Shown here in pieces: positions 1-8,304 of a DNA stretch of 20,004 nt. The position numbers were made by a program, and so were the translations under genes. The stretch lies in contig JBGVOS010000123.1 of NCBI GenBank assembly GCA_045126595.1, positions 1 through 20,004 on the forward strand, read 5' to 3'. A model generated the notes under the pieces. It worked only from the letters and a program-made list of their open reading frames with translations, did not search any database and was not told the origin of the DNA. This DNA comes from UBA1189 sp045126595. Its GTDB lineage: Bacteria > Bacteroidota > Bacteroidia > Bacteroidales > Bacteroidaceae. Each line of letters opens with the position of its first letter. Positions within the stretch are counted from its first letter, which is position 1.

Positions 1-2
1 GA

Positions 3-1592
3 AACAGCTATCCGACTGTCCGCAAACGCTTGCTCGAACTTTTCAATGACGGTGCGCTCATGGTCAACTACAGCGGTCACGGCGCTCCCGATGTGATATC
101 TCACGAGTTGGTTATCAATAAGACCGATATGGAACAGCTGCGTTCGCCTCGTCTGTCGGTATGGGTCACCGTATCGTGTGATATTACGCCGTTCGATAAT
201 TCGGTGCAATCGTTCGGAGAATCGGCTTTCTTGAATCCTAAGGGAGGAGCTATCGGTTTGCTCACCTCTACCCGTACCACATATGCTGAGCAGAACAGGC
301 GTATAAACTACTTCTTCTCAAAGTATGCGTTTGCACGTGATGAGGCTCATCGCCGCTATAGCCTGGGCGATGCCATGCGTTTGGCTAAATGCAATCTGAT
401 AACGACAAGCAGCTCATCGCTGAGCGACAAGACCAGCAACAAACTCAACTATGTGCTCATTGGTGACCCGGCTCTGGTGGTTGGAAATACGGACTACCGT
501 ATGGTGGTGGATGAACTTAACGGTGTGCCTGTCGGGGGCGATGTGGAGATGTTGCTGAAGGCTGGTTCTGAGGTTATGGTCAGCGGCCATGTTGATGGCT
601 TGGATGGGGCTCTGGCTGCCGATTTCTCCGGTGTGCTCTATGCTTCTGTGTTCGATAATGTCGAGGAGGTGATTTGCCGTAACAACAGAGAAGAAAAAAA
701 CAGCGATGGCAAGGTGTTGTCCCCATTTACCTATCGTGAACGCACGAAAAAGTTCTTCGTGGGGAGCGATTCGGTAAGGAATGGTAAGTACAGTTTCTCT
801 TTCCGTGTGCCTATGGACATAAATTATTCGATGAAGAGTGGTCTCATAAACCTTTATGCCATCAGTGATACTCATGACCGGGAGGCCAAGGGCATGTACG
901 ACGATTTCCTTTTGGGAGGTACGGAAGATAACCTGTCCAACGACGGTACAGGCCCCAAGATACAACTGTATCTCAACGCTCCGGATTTTGTTCCTGGCGG
1001 TCGGGTGAATGAGACACCGCTGCTTGTCGCCAAGCTTGAAGATGCCGATGGTATCAATACGGCAGGCGGTCTCGGCCACAGCCTGACGGCAATCATTGAC
1101 GGACAGGCGTCAATGACCTATAACCTGAATGAGTATTACCTGTCGGACATTGGAGGGTATACGAGCGGTACCGTGTCGTATGTGTTGCCCGAACTTGCCG
1201 AAGGAAAACATACGCTGATGTTCCGTGCATGGGACATGGTGAACAATTCCTCTACCACGACCCTCGAGTTTGAGGTAGTCAAGGGGCTGGCACCCGACAT
1301 TCTTCATGTGCAGACGGTGTCCCATGCAGGAGAGACTACCTTCCTGCTTACTCATGACCGTCCGGAAAATGAGGTGACCGTAACTTTCGAGGTGTTTGAT
1401 TTCTCGGGACGTATTCTATGGAGCCATAGTGAGTTGGTGGCCTCTCAGGATAACAGCTATGTTTATGCGTGGAGCCAGTGCAGTTCTTCGGGACAACCTC
1501 TGGACACAGGCGTGTATCTCTATCGTGTCGTTGTATCTTCTCCTGCGGGACAATCGTCCAGCAAAGCACAAAAAATGCTGATAAGGCGTTGA
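3..1592 (+). CDS. porU: PorU, type IX secretion C25-family sortase (5' end missing)
   Basis: This is the C-terminal part of PorU, the gingipain-like (peptidase C25) protein that cuts the C-terminal signal domain from T9SS cargo at the outer membrane and helps attach the cargo to lipopolysaccharide. The frame is open from base 3 with no start codon needed, so the N-terminus lies outside the window. The C25 catalytic pair is visible: His in VNYSGHGAP (codon 78-80) and Cys in TVSCDITPFDN (codon 177-179). After the protease domain come beta-rich Ig-like segments, and the last 75 or so residues look like a T9SS C-terminal domain (FDFSGRILW, then TGVYLYRVVV, ending in MLIRR). PorU is known to keep its own such domain. 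The next gene is porV, its known partner, 59 bases downstream, which supports the call strongly. Confidence 0.93.
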   Translation, partial: NSYPTVRKRLLELFNDGALMVNYSGHGAPDVISHELVINKTDMEQLRSPRLSVWVTVSCDITPFDNSVQSFGESAFLNPKGGAIGLLTSTRTTYAEQNRRINYFFSKYAFARDEAHRRYSLGDAMRLAKCNLITTSSSSLSDKTSNKLNYVLIGDPALVVGNTDYRMVVDELNGVPVGGDVEMLLKAGSEVMVSGHVDGLDGALAADFSGVLYASVFDNVEEVICRNNREEKNSDGKVLSPFTYRERTKKFFVGSDSVRNGKYSFSFRVPMDINYSMKSGLINLYAISDTHDREAKGMYDDFLLGGTEDNLSNDGTGPKIQLYLNAPDFVPGGRVNETPLLVAKLEDADGINTAGGLGHSLTAIIDGQASMTYNLNEYYLSDIGGYTSGTVSYVLPELAEGKHTLMFRAWDMVNNSSTTTLEFEVVKGLAPDILHVQTVSHAGETTFLLTHDRPENEVTVTFEVFDFSGRILWSHSELVASQDNSYVYAWSQCSSSGQPLDTGVYLYRVVVSSPAGQSSSKAQKMLIRR

Positions 1593-1651
1593 GCGAAGGC
1601 AATAAATGCGGCACCTTGGAGTTTATAGTATACACATATATATAATAGATT

Positions 1652-2887
1652 ATGAAAAAGTATCTTTTACTTTCCGTTATACTGTTTAGTTTAGCTACGG
1701 GGCTCTTTGCCCAAAAAAATGCGACATCAGATGCCGTGCAGATGTTCAATCCTGTGATGACCGGTGTCACCTCTCTAACTATCGCCCCCGACTCTCGTGC
1801 CGGTGCGATGGGTGATGTGGGTGTGGCCACCGACCCCGATGTCAACTCGCAGTACTGGAACCCTGCCAAATATCCTTTTACTATTAGTCCTGCGGGACTT
1901 TCGTTGGCCTACACCCCTTGGCTTCGCCAGATTGTGAGTGACATCGACCTCGCCAATCTCGTGGGTTACTATCGTATAGGTGACTACCAGGCCATCAGTG
2001 GTTCGCTCACCTATTTCTCTTTGGGTGAAGTGTGGGTTGGCGACGATGCGGCCAGTTATACCATCAAGCCCTATGAGATGGCAGTCGACTTTGCCTACTC
2101 GCGCATGCTGTCTGAGACCTTCTCGGCATCGGTAGGCCTGCGCTATATCGTTTCGGACCTTAACTATAACTTCGATGACGATACTTCTGTAGGTCATGCC
2201 TTCGCAGCAGACATTTCGATGTTCTACTCCAATTACGTCTTCTTGGGTCGTCGCGAGTGTATGGTAAACCTCGGTCTCAATGCCTCGAATATCGGTAGCA
2301 AGATTTCGTATGATGGCGGAAACACCAACCAGTTCATTCCCACTAACCTGCGCCTCGGCGCCTCCATCATGATACCTGTGGATGCGTATAATACCTTCTC
2401 CATCAGTGCCGATGTGAACAAGCTGATGGTGCCTACCAAACCTACGTACAACCAGTTCTTGAATACTGACTATGCTAAACAGCATGACTGCGATCCCAAC
2501 GATACGGAATATTCGTACGCTTCGGTATATGAGAGCTATCTTCAGGAGATAGGCTACAACGACATGTCGCCCATCACCGGTATCTTCAAGTCGTTTGCCG
2601 ATGCGCCCGGAGGCTTCAAGGAAGAGATGCAGGAGATATACTGGGGCGTGGGCGTAGAGTATGCCTATAACAACCAGTTCTTTCTCCGTGGAGGCTATCA
2701 CTACGAGAACGAGTACAAGGGAAACCGCAAATATTTCACCCTCGGTACGGGCTTCAAGATGAGCGTCTTCTCGCTCGACGCCGCCTACCTCATCTCGACC
2801 GCACAGAGCAACCCATTGGACCAGACCCTGCGTTTTACCCTATCGTTTGATATGGACGGCATACGCGAAATCATTGGAAGAAGATAA
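1652..2887 (+). CDS. porV: PorV (LptO), outer-membrane barrel of type IX secretion
   Basis: A 411-residue outer-membrane protein of the PorV/LptO group, a FadL-like beta-barrel. In T9SS it shuttles folded cargo from the translocon to PorU. A signal peptide is clear (MKKYLLLSVILFSLATGLFA, cut before QKN). The early mature region has the typical SLTIAPDSRAGAMGDVGVAT and YWNPAKYPF stretches. The rest alternates short beta-strands and ends in a strand, LRFTLSFDMDG, before a short basic tail (REIIGRR). Its length matches the family. The ATG at 1652 is the only start that gives this signal peptide. I see no good promoter in the 59 bases after porU, so the two are probably co-transcribed, and ispF follows after 17 bases. 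Confidence 0.94.
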   Translation: MKKYLLLSVILFSLATGLFAQKNATSDAVQMFNPVMTGVTSLTIAPDSRAGAMGDVGVATDPDVNSQYWNPAKYPFTISPAGLSLAYTPWLRQIVSDIDLANLVGYYRIGDYQAISGSLTYFSLGEVWVGDDAASYTIKPYEMAVDFAYSRMLSETFSASVGLRYIVSDLNYNFDDDTSVGHAFAADISMFYSNYVFLGRRECMVNLGLNASNIGSKISYDGGNTNQFIPTNLRLGASIMIPVDAYNTFSISADVNKLMVPTKPTYNQFLNTDYAKQHDCDPNDTEYSYASVYESYLQEIGYNDMSPITGIFKSFADAPGGFKEEMQEIYWGVGVEYAYNNQFFLRGGYHYENEYKGNRKYFTLGTGFKMSVFSLDAAYLISTAQSNPLDQTLRFTLSFDMDGIREIIGRR

Positions 2888-2904
2888 TCAAGGAGGACGA
2901 TAAT

Positions 2905-3384
2905 ATGAAGATACGTGTAGGATTCGGATTCGATGTCCACAAGTTTGCAGAGAACCGCGAACTGTGGCTTGGCGGTATACGACTTGAGCATGACCGGGGA
3001 CTCCTCGGACATTCCGATGCCGATGTGCTCATCCATGCCATCTGCGACGCCCTGTTGGGTGCGGCCCACATGCGTGACATAGGCTACCACTTTCCCGACA
3101 ATGCGGGCGAGTTCAAGAATATAGACAGTAAGATACTCCTGCGCCGCACTGTGGAGCTCATCGCTACCAAGGGTTACCGCGTGGGCAATATCGACGCCAC
3201 CGTCTGTGCTGAGCGTCCCAAGCTGAAAACCCATATCCCCCTCATGCAGCAGACCTTGGCCGACGTGATGGGCATCGACGAAGAGGATGTGACCATCAAG
3301 GCCACCACGACCGAGAAATTGGGCTTCACCGGTCGCGAGGAGGGCATCTCGGCCTACGCCACCGTACTGATCGAGAAAGATTAG
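2905..3384 (+). CDS. ispF: 2-C-methyl-D-erythritol 2,4-cyclodiphosphate synthase
   Basis: IspF converts CDP-methylerythritol 2-phosphate to the cyclodiphosphate with release of CMP, the fifth step of the non-mevalonate isoprenoid pathway, in the cytoplasm as a trimer. The 159-residue protein has the usual full length. Metal ligands are Asp10 and His12 in GFDVH and His44 in VLIHAICDALLGA. HSDAD (36-40) is the loop after the substrate site, and the C-terminal TTTEKLGFTGREEGISA is the family signature that binds CDP and phosphate. It starts 17 bases after porV, so it is probably the last gene of a porU-porV-ispF transcript. The array of palindromes 58 bases after the stop could serve as a terminator. 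Confidence 0.96.
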   Translation: MKIRVGFGFDVHKFAENRELWLGGIRLEHDRGLLGHSDADVLIHAICDALLGAAHMRDIGYHFPDNAGEFKNIDSKILLRRTVELIATKGYRVGNIDATVCAERPKLKTHIPLMQQTLADVMGIDEEDVTIKATTTEKLGFTGREEGISAYATVLIEKD

Positions 3385-3442
3385 CGTAGGCAGTAAATCG
3401 CCCGCGCCTGCCCGATTTTCCAGTTCGCTTTACCCGAAAAGT

Positions 3443-3552
3443 TTTTTCACCGCGATGACAATCCTTTTTCACCGCGGTGACAATCGTTTCCCTCCGCGAT
3501 GGGAAGAGCTTCCCTCCGCGGAGGGATTGTTGTCTCTCCGCGGAGGGAAGTG
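3443..3552. repeat. Five dyad-symmetric GC-rich units, exact 22-base period
   Basis: The 333-base gap between ispF and maeB (3385-3717) holds no plausible gene. It contains five imperfect tandem units centred at 3452.5, 3474.5, 3496.5, 3518.5 and 3540.5, so the spacing is exactly 22 bases. Each unit is a dyad around CCGCG(G/A). Units 1 and 2 have CAC arms (CACCGCGATG, CACCGCGGTG). Units 3 to 5 have C/T-rich arms, with a perfect 16-base palindrome TCCCTCCGCGGAGGGA at 3511-3526. Units 4 and 5 can also pair with each other: 3509-3523 with 3536-3550, 15 perfect pairs around a 12-base loop. Between units lie T- or A-rich spacers. It may be a terminator for ispF or a protein-binding array; which one is not shown by the sequence. 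Confidence 0.85.
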
Positions 3553-3655
3553 TTTCCTTCTATGTCCATTAGGAAAAATAACTTTAGCGTTTCTTGTTTG
3601 TTGGTAATGGAAAATACTTTTCTTCCCTTATGGGAACAAAATAAATTCGTGTTAC

Positions 3656-3688
3656 TTTAGCTTAATCGAATTTTTGCACTAATTTTGC
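3656..3688 (+). promoter_or_regulatory. Bacteroidota-type promoter for maeB
   Basis: The -7 element TAATTTTGC (3680-3688) matches TAnnTTTGY. A -33-like TTTA (3656-3659, consensus TTTG) lies 20 bases before it. Transcription would start near 3695, about 23 bases before the maeB ATG. Bases 3553-3655 between the dyad array and this site are AT-rich and show nothing else I can name. Confidence 0.6.
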
Positions 3689-3717
3689 ACCTTGTATTAG
3701 CTTTAAGTATTAAAAAG

Positions 3718-6006
3718 ATGACAAAGATAACCAAAGAGGCTGCCTTGCTGTACCACTCGCAGGGCAAGCCGGGAAAGATTGAGGTAGTTCCTACCAAACC
3801 TTATAGCACTCAGACCGACCTTTCGCTAGCCTATTCACCCGGCGTAGCTGAACCCTGTCTTGAGATTGAAAAGAATCCGCAGACCGCCTACGACTATACA
3901 GCCAAGGGTAACCTCGTGGCCGTGATTTCAAACGGTACAGCCGTACTCGGTCTCGGCGATATAGGTACGCTGGCCGGCAAACCTGTGATGGAGGGTAAGG
4001 GACTGCTCTTCAAGATATATGCAGGCATTGACGTGTTCGACATCGAGGTCGACGAGAAGGACCCGGAGAAGTTCATCCAGGCCGTGAAGGCCATTGCCCC
4101 CACCTTCGGTGGTATCAACCTTGAGGACATCAAGGCCCCCGAGTGTTTCGAGATAGAACGTCGCCTTAAGGCTGAGCTTGACATCCCCGTAATGCACGAC
4201 GACCAACACGGCACGGCCATCATCTCATCGGCCGGTCTCATCAATGCCCTGCAGGTAGCCGGCAAGAAGATTGAAGAGGTGAAGATTGTAGTCAACGGTG
4301 CCGGAGCGTCGGCTATCTCATGCACGAAGCTCTATGTCGCTCTCGGTGCACGTCGTGAGAACATCCTCATGCTCGACAGCAAGGGTGTCATCACCAGCGA
4401 CCGTCCCAACCTCACCGAAGAGAAGAAGTTCTTCGCCACCGACCGCCGTGATGTACACACCTTGGAGGAGGCCATCAAGGGAGCTGATGTATTCCTCGGC
4501 CTCTCGCGCGGTAATGTCTTGTCACAAGACATGGTGCGTTCAATGGCTGCAATGCCTATTGTATTCGCCCTTGCCAACCCCACGCCCGAGATTTCATACG
4601 ACGATGCCATGGCATCGCGCCCCGATGTACTGATGGCCACAGGCCGTTCGGACTATCCGAACCAGATTAACAACGTCATCGGTTTCCCCTATATCTTCCG
4701 TGGAGCGCTCGACACCCAGGCAACCGCTATCAATGAGGAGATGAAGCTGGCTGCCGTACGAGCCATCGCTGACCTTGCCAAGCAGCCCGTTCCCGACGTC
4801 GTGAACGAGGCCTACCATGTGAACAACCTTTCGTTTGGCCCCTCATACTTTATCCCGAAACCCGTAGACCCGCGCCTCATCACTCACGTTTCGATGGCTG
4901 TAGCCAAGGCTGCCATGGAGAGTGGCGTGGCACGCAAGCCCATCACCGACTGGGAAGCATACGCGATTCAGCTGCGCGAGCTAATGGGTCAGGAGAGTAA
5001 GCTCACACGCCAGCTCTACGACACCGCACGCAGCAACCCCCAGCGCGTAGTATTCGCCGAGGGTATCCACCCCACGATGCTCAAGGCTGCCGTGGAGGCC
5101 AAGGCCGAGGGTATCTGTCACCCCATCCTCTTGGGTAACGACGAACGCATCGAGAAGCTGGCCAAAGAACTCGAGCTGAGCCTCGATGGCATTGAAATCA
5201 TCAACCTGCGCCACGACCGCGAGGCCGAGCGTCGCGAGCGTTATGCCCGCATCCTCACTGAGAAGCGTGCCCGCCAAGGTGCCAACTTCCAGGAGTCGAA
5301 CGACAAGATGTTCGAGCGCAACTACTTCGGTATGATGATGGTGGAAACAGGCGAAGCAGATGCCTTCATCACCGGTCTGTACACCAAGTACAGCAACACC
5401 ATTAAGGTGGCCAAGGAGGTGATTGGCGTGAACAAGGAGTTCAAGACCTTCGGCACCATGCACATCGTGAACTCCAAGAAGGGTACCTACTTCCTTGCCG
5501 ACACGCTCATCAACCGCCATCCCGACATCGAGACACTCATCGACATTGCCCGCCTGGCCAACCACACGGTAGAGTTCTTCAACCACAAGCCCGTAATGGC
5601 CATGCTCTCCTACTCGAACTTCGGCACCGACACCACCGGAAGTCCTGCCACTGTGCACGAGGCGGTAGACTACCTCCATCGCGAGTATCCCGAGTGGGAT
5701 GTCGATGGCGAGATGCAGGTAAAGTTTGCCCTCAACAGCAAGTTACGCGATGCGAAGTTCTCCTTTACCAAACTGCAAGGTAAAGAGGTGAATACTCTCG
5801 TGTTCCCCAACCTCTCCAGCGCTAACCAGGCTTACCAGCTCCTCCAGACACTGGGTGATACGAACGAGGTGATAGGCCCCATCCAGATGGGATTGAACAA
5901 GCCCATCCACTTCACCGACTGGGAGGCTTCGGTACGCGACATCGTCAACATCACCGCCGTGGCCGTGATTGACGCTATCGTGGAAAAGAAGAAAAAGGGA
6001 GAGTAA
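3718..6006 (+). CDS. maeB: NADP-dependent malic enzyme, MaeB type, with phosphotransacetylase-like domain
   Basis: Oxidative decarboxylation of malate to pyruvate, giving NADPH. The 762-residue protein has the two-part MaeB layout. The N-terminal malic enzyme (about 1-425) has Tyr39 in YSPGVAEPC, the GKG lysine (Lys94), metal-binding EDI (136-138) and DDQHGT (161-166), and nucleotide-binding GAGASAI (194-200). The C-terminal domain (about 435-757) resembles phosphate acetyltransferase (RVVFAEGIHPTMLKAA, GTMHIVNSKKGTYFLAD, MLSYSNFGT). In this family that domain is regulatory and usually has no transferase activity. I chose the ATG at 3718 rather than an upstream TTG-type start at 3685, because the upstream stretch overlaps the -7 element and MTKITKEAALLYH is the usual N-terminus. 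It forms a single-gene unit between a promoter and a strong hairpin. Confidence 0.95.
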   Translation: MTKITKEAALLYHSQGKPGKIEVVPTKPYSTQTDLSLAYSPGVAEPCLEIEKNPQTAYDYTAKGNLVAVISNGTAVLGLGDIGTLAGKPVMEGKGLLFKIYAGIDVFDIEVDEKDPEKFIQAVKAIAPTFGGINLEDIKAPECFEIERRLKAELDIPVMHDDQHGTAIISSAGLINALQVAGKKIEEVKIVVNGAGASAISCTKLYVALGARRENILMLDSKGVITSDRPNLTEEKKFFATDRRDVHTLEEAIKGADVFLGLSRGNVLSQDMVRSMAAMPIVFALANPTPEISYDDAMASRPDVLMATGRSDYPNQINNVIGFPYIFRGALDTQATAINEEMKLAAVRAIADLAKQPVPDVVNEAYHVNNLSFGPSYFIPKPVDPRLITHVSMAVAKAAMESGVARKPITDWEAYAIQLRELMGQESKLTRQLYDTARSNPQRVVFAEGIHPTMLKAAVEAKAEGICHPILLGNDERIEKLAKELELSLDGIEIINLRHDREAERRERYARILTEKRARQGANFQESNDKMFERNYFGMMMVETGEADAFITGLYTKYSNTIKVAKEVIGVNKEFKTFGTMHIVNSKKGTYFLADTLINRHPDIETLIDIARLANHTVEFFNHKPVMAMLSYSNFGTDTTGSPATVHEAVDYLHREYPEWDVDGEMQVKFALNSKLRDAKFSFTKLQGKEVNTLVFPNLSSANQAYQLLQTLGDTNEVIGPIQMGLNKPIHFTDWEASVRDIVNITAVAVIDAIVEKKKKGE

Positions 6007-6014
6007 AAGACTCC

Positions 6015-6066
6015 ATTAAACAAACTGCGGGGACTGTTGTGAGACAGTCCCCGCAGTTTGTTTAAT
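6015..6066 (+). terminator. Terminator after maeB, 23-bp perfect stem
   Basis: The arms at 6015-6037 and 6044-6066 are exact reverse complements around the 6-base loop TGTGAG. The core is CTGCGGGGACTGT / ACAGTCCCCGCAG. The 3' side ends in GTTTGTTTAAT, a weak T-run. It begins 8 bases after the maeB stop, as expected for an intrinsic terminator. The symmetry means it could also act on the other strand. Confidence 0.85.
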
Positions 6067-6145
6067 AGGGTTGTTGGCGCAAATGATGATTGGCACTTTT
6101 GAAACATTTATTCCTTCAAAATGCATTTTTCATTCCATTAGTCCA

Positions 6146-6178
6146 TTTGGAGAATTGCGATATTCTCTCTATCTTTGC
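6146..6178 (+). promoter_or_regulatory. Distal promoter of the sialidase operon
   Basis: A perfect -33 TTTG (6146-6149) lies 20 bases before a perfect -7 TATCTTTGC (6170-6178). The dyad GCGGTAAACCGC (6177-6188) overlaps the end of the -7 element and the expected start of transcription, so it could be an operator. The leader to the sialidase ATG would be about 95 bases. Confidence 0.6.
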
Positions 6179-6227
6179 GGTAAACCGCGGAGATATTTGT
6201 CGCTCGCAGAGAAATATTAAAGTAAAC

Positions 6228-6259
6228 TTTATATTTCGTTTGCTTTTGACTATCTTTGT
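6228..6259 (+). promoter_or_regulatory. Proximal promoter of the sialidase operon
   Basis: The -7 element TATCTTTGT (6251-6259) fits TAnnTTTGY. A -33-like TTTA (6228-6231) lies 19 bases before it. Transcription would start close to 6266, about 16 bases before the ATG at 6282. The rest of 6067-6145 is AT-rich with no gene. Confidence 0.6.
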
Positions 6260-6281
6260 AGCATATTAAATGGTATAATCT

Positions 6282-8294
6282 ATGTATAAGAGCCGTCTTT
6301 TATGGTGTATGGCATTGCGCCTGCTTGTTATTCCCAATGTGTGGGCCGATGAGATGATAGATGTGTATTTCTCTTCATTGGAGAATTTAGTACCTGTGCA
6401 AGTCTGCAATAATCGCAACGCAAACTACGTTGTCAAGATGAATGCGGCTGATGACTATGCCGGAAGACCTGTGAACAGTGGTGCTTGTGGCTATGCGGCC
6501 AATGAGTTGTGGTATTTGATGGGTACGGCGGAGTCGTTCAGAATGTATAGCCATGTAGCAGGCATGTCGCTGGCACTCACATTGGATGGCCTTGACGGAG
6601 GTGCGGCTGCTACCTTGACAGCCGAGGGTACTGAGCTGTGTCTCACTCCCCAACCAGATGGAAGCTATGCCATTTCGCCCAAGGGTAATGTGGCGCAGAG
6701 TTTTAATATGTATGGAGGTAATGGACAGAACATCAGGTTATATGATGCCGCAGACAATGGTTCTAAGTGGACGTTCCGTCGTATGGATACAAGTCGTGCG
6801 CTCACACTTGTTTATAAGGGCAATCTCGAAGGAGGATATGCTGGTAATTCCAAGATTGGCGAGGTTGCCATTACCGTTGATGGCGTCGTGGGAACCACAT
6901 TGCTCACTAAGGATAATCTGCCGGCAATAAGTGTTTGCTATCTCCCCGAAGGAGCCGAGTTCAGCGTGGGTACGGGAATGGCGTGCCATGGTTGGACAAT
7001 GGATGTCAATGGTGCTGAACGCACTGCGCCGCAGCCCTTGCCTGCTGAGGGGCTCACAGTGGAGGTGAATGTTGCTGTGGATAAAACGAATAGGTACCAA
7101 TACCTCTACCATACGCCTGATGCTCAAGGGAAGCCCTATCGTATACCCGCCATCGCAACAGCTCCCAATGGTACAATCTTTGCTATATCGGATAACCGGC
7201 CTTGCGGCATGGATATTGGCTATGGCGAGGTGGACATCAAGTGTCGTATCTCCAATGATAATGGAGAGACTTGGGGCGAGGAGTTCTTCATCGCTGACGG
7301 TAAGGGGGGCAACACCAATGCGATGACTACGGGCTATGGCGATGCGGCTGTCGTCGCCGACCGTGAGCAGAACCGTTTGCTTGTGATGATGGTATGCGGC
7401 AAGACCGTATGTTGGAACGGCCGTTGGACGCCTGAGAAAACGGTTACTGCCGATGCAGTGAACCGCGTGGCGCGCGTCTATGCAACGTATAACAAGAAGA
7501 ATAAGACGTGGGAGTGGACACAGCCCGAGGAAGTGACTGATGAAATCTATCGCCTGTTCTTGAAGGATGGTGTCCCCACCGTGTCGTCGCTATTTATCGG
7601 TTCGGGTCGTATCGCTCAAAGTAGCAAGGTGAAGGTGGGAGACTATTATCGTCTGTACTGTTCTATGTGGACTCGCGACCAAGGTAATCGCGTGATATAT
7701 TCCGATGACTTCGGCGCTTCGTGGGATATACTTGGCACCGTAGACGACCGGCCTGCACCTTACGGTGATGAACCGAAGTGTGAGGAATTGCCTGACGGCA
7801 GTGTGCTCTTGAGCAGTCGTAAAGGGTATGGTCGCTATTTCAATGTGTTCTGCTATACCGATATAAAGAATGCTGTGGGTACATGGCAGGGTGCTGTCGC
7901 TACCGACCAAGTGGGAGATTTGAAATGGGGAAGCAACAGCACTAATGGTGAGCCCCTGCGTATAGAAAGAGTCCTCTTCCAGTCGGCTCCTACGGGCAAT
8001 GCACGTACTGATGTGTCGGTGTTCTATAAGGTGCTGGGCGAGGATGCTGCGGAATACACTCCTGAGAAACTGTCAATGGGGTGGACGAAGATTCCGGTGT
8101 CGACCGTTAGCTCGGCCTATTCCTCCATGTGCATATTGCCCGACGGTAATATCGGTATGCTCTATGAGGAGGCACCGGGCGACTACTCTATCGTATACGT
8201 ACCTATTATATTAAAGGATGTGCTCCCAACCGAGGTTTATGAAGCAACGCAGATGAAAGTTGCCCGTAAATGGTGGCAGCGGAGAAAGAAATAA
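6282..8294 (+). CDS. nanH: Exported exo-alpha-sialidase, GH33
   Basis: Sialidase that removes terminal sialic acids from glycans. The 670-residue protein begins with a hydrophobic signal (MYKSRLLWCMALRLLVIPNV, probable cut after WA at 22). Residues about 25-265 are a beta-rich region; the part near 70-170 (FRMYSHVAGMSLALTLDG, then NGQNIRLYDAADNGSKWTF) resembles a ricin-B-like trefoil, a tentative reading. The catalytic propeller begins at YRIPA (286-290, Arg287 of the arginine triad). Two Asp boxes are visible: SNDNGETW (324-331) and SDDFGASW (474-481). Glu501/502 in CEELPDGSVLLSSR, Arg513 and Tyr613 in SAYSSM fit the GH33 active site. The C-terminus is basic (ARKWWQRRKK) and is not a T9SS signal domain. 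No SusC/SusD or sialic acid catabolic genes lie nearby; murF follows after 10 bases. Confidence 0.93.
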   Translation: MYKSRLLWCMALRLLVIPNVWADEMIDVYFSSLENLVPVQVCNNRNANYVVKMNAADDYAGRPVNSGACGYAANELWYLMGTAESFRMYSHVAGMSLALTLDGLDGGAAATLTAEGTELCLTPQPDGSYAISPKGNVAQSFNMYGGNGQNIRLYDAADNGSKWTFRRMDTSRALTLVYKGNLEGGYAGNSKIGEVAITVDGVVGTTLLTKDNLPAISVCYLPEGAEFSVGTGMACHGWTMDVNGAERTAPQPLPAEGLTVEVNVAVDKTNRYQYLYHTPDAQGKPYRIPAIATAPNGTIFAISDNRPCGMDIGYGEVDIKCRISNDNGETWGEEFFIADGKGGNTNAMTTGYGDAAVVADREQNRLLVMMVCGKTVCWNGRWTPEKTVTADAVNRVARVYATYNKKNKTWEWTQPEEVTDEIYRLFLKDGVPTVSSLFIGSGRIAQSSKVKVGDYYRLYCSMWTRDQGNRVIYSDDFGASWDILGTVDDRPAPYGDEPKCEELPDGSVLLSSRKGYGRYFNVFCYTDIKNAVGTWQGAVATDQVGDLKWGSNSTNGEPLRIERVLFQSAPTGNARTDVSVFYKVLGEDAAEYTPEKLSMGWTKIPVSTVSSAYSSMCILPDGNIGMLYEEAPGDYSIVYVPIILKDVLPTEVYEATQMKVARKWWQRRKK

Positions 8295-8304
8295 AACAGA
8301 TTCG

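Noticed and set aside
414..1079. Long minus-strand open frame opposite porU
   Set aside because: It lies wholly antisense to a well-supported gene and has no recognisable domain; codon bias of porU explains it.
1775..2701. 308-codon minus-strand frame opposite porV
   Set aside because: Antisense to porV, with low-complexity His/Arg-rich composition and no signal or motif.
3443..3552. CRISPR array
   Set aside because: The period is only 22 bases, the units themselves are dyads, and there are no unique spacers or cas genes.
4981..5679. 232-codon minus-strand frame opposite maeB
   Set aside because: The Val/Gly/Leu/His-rich composition is typical of the antisense of a GC-rich gene; no family features.
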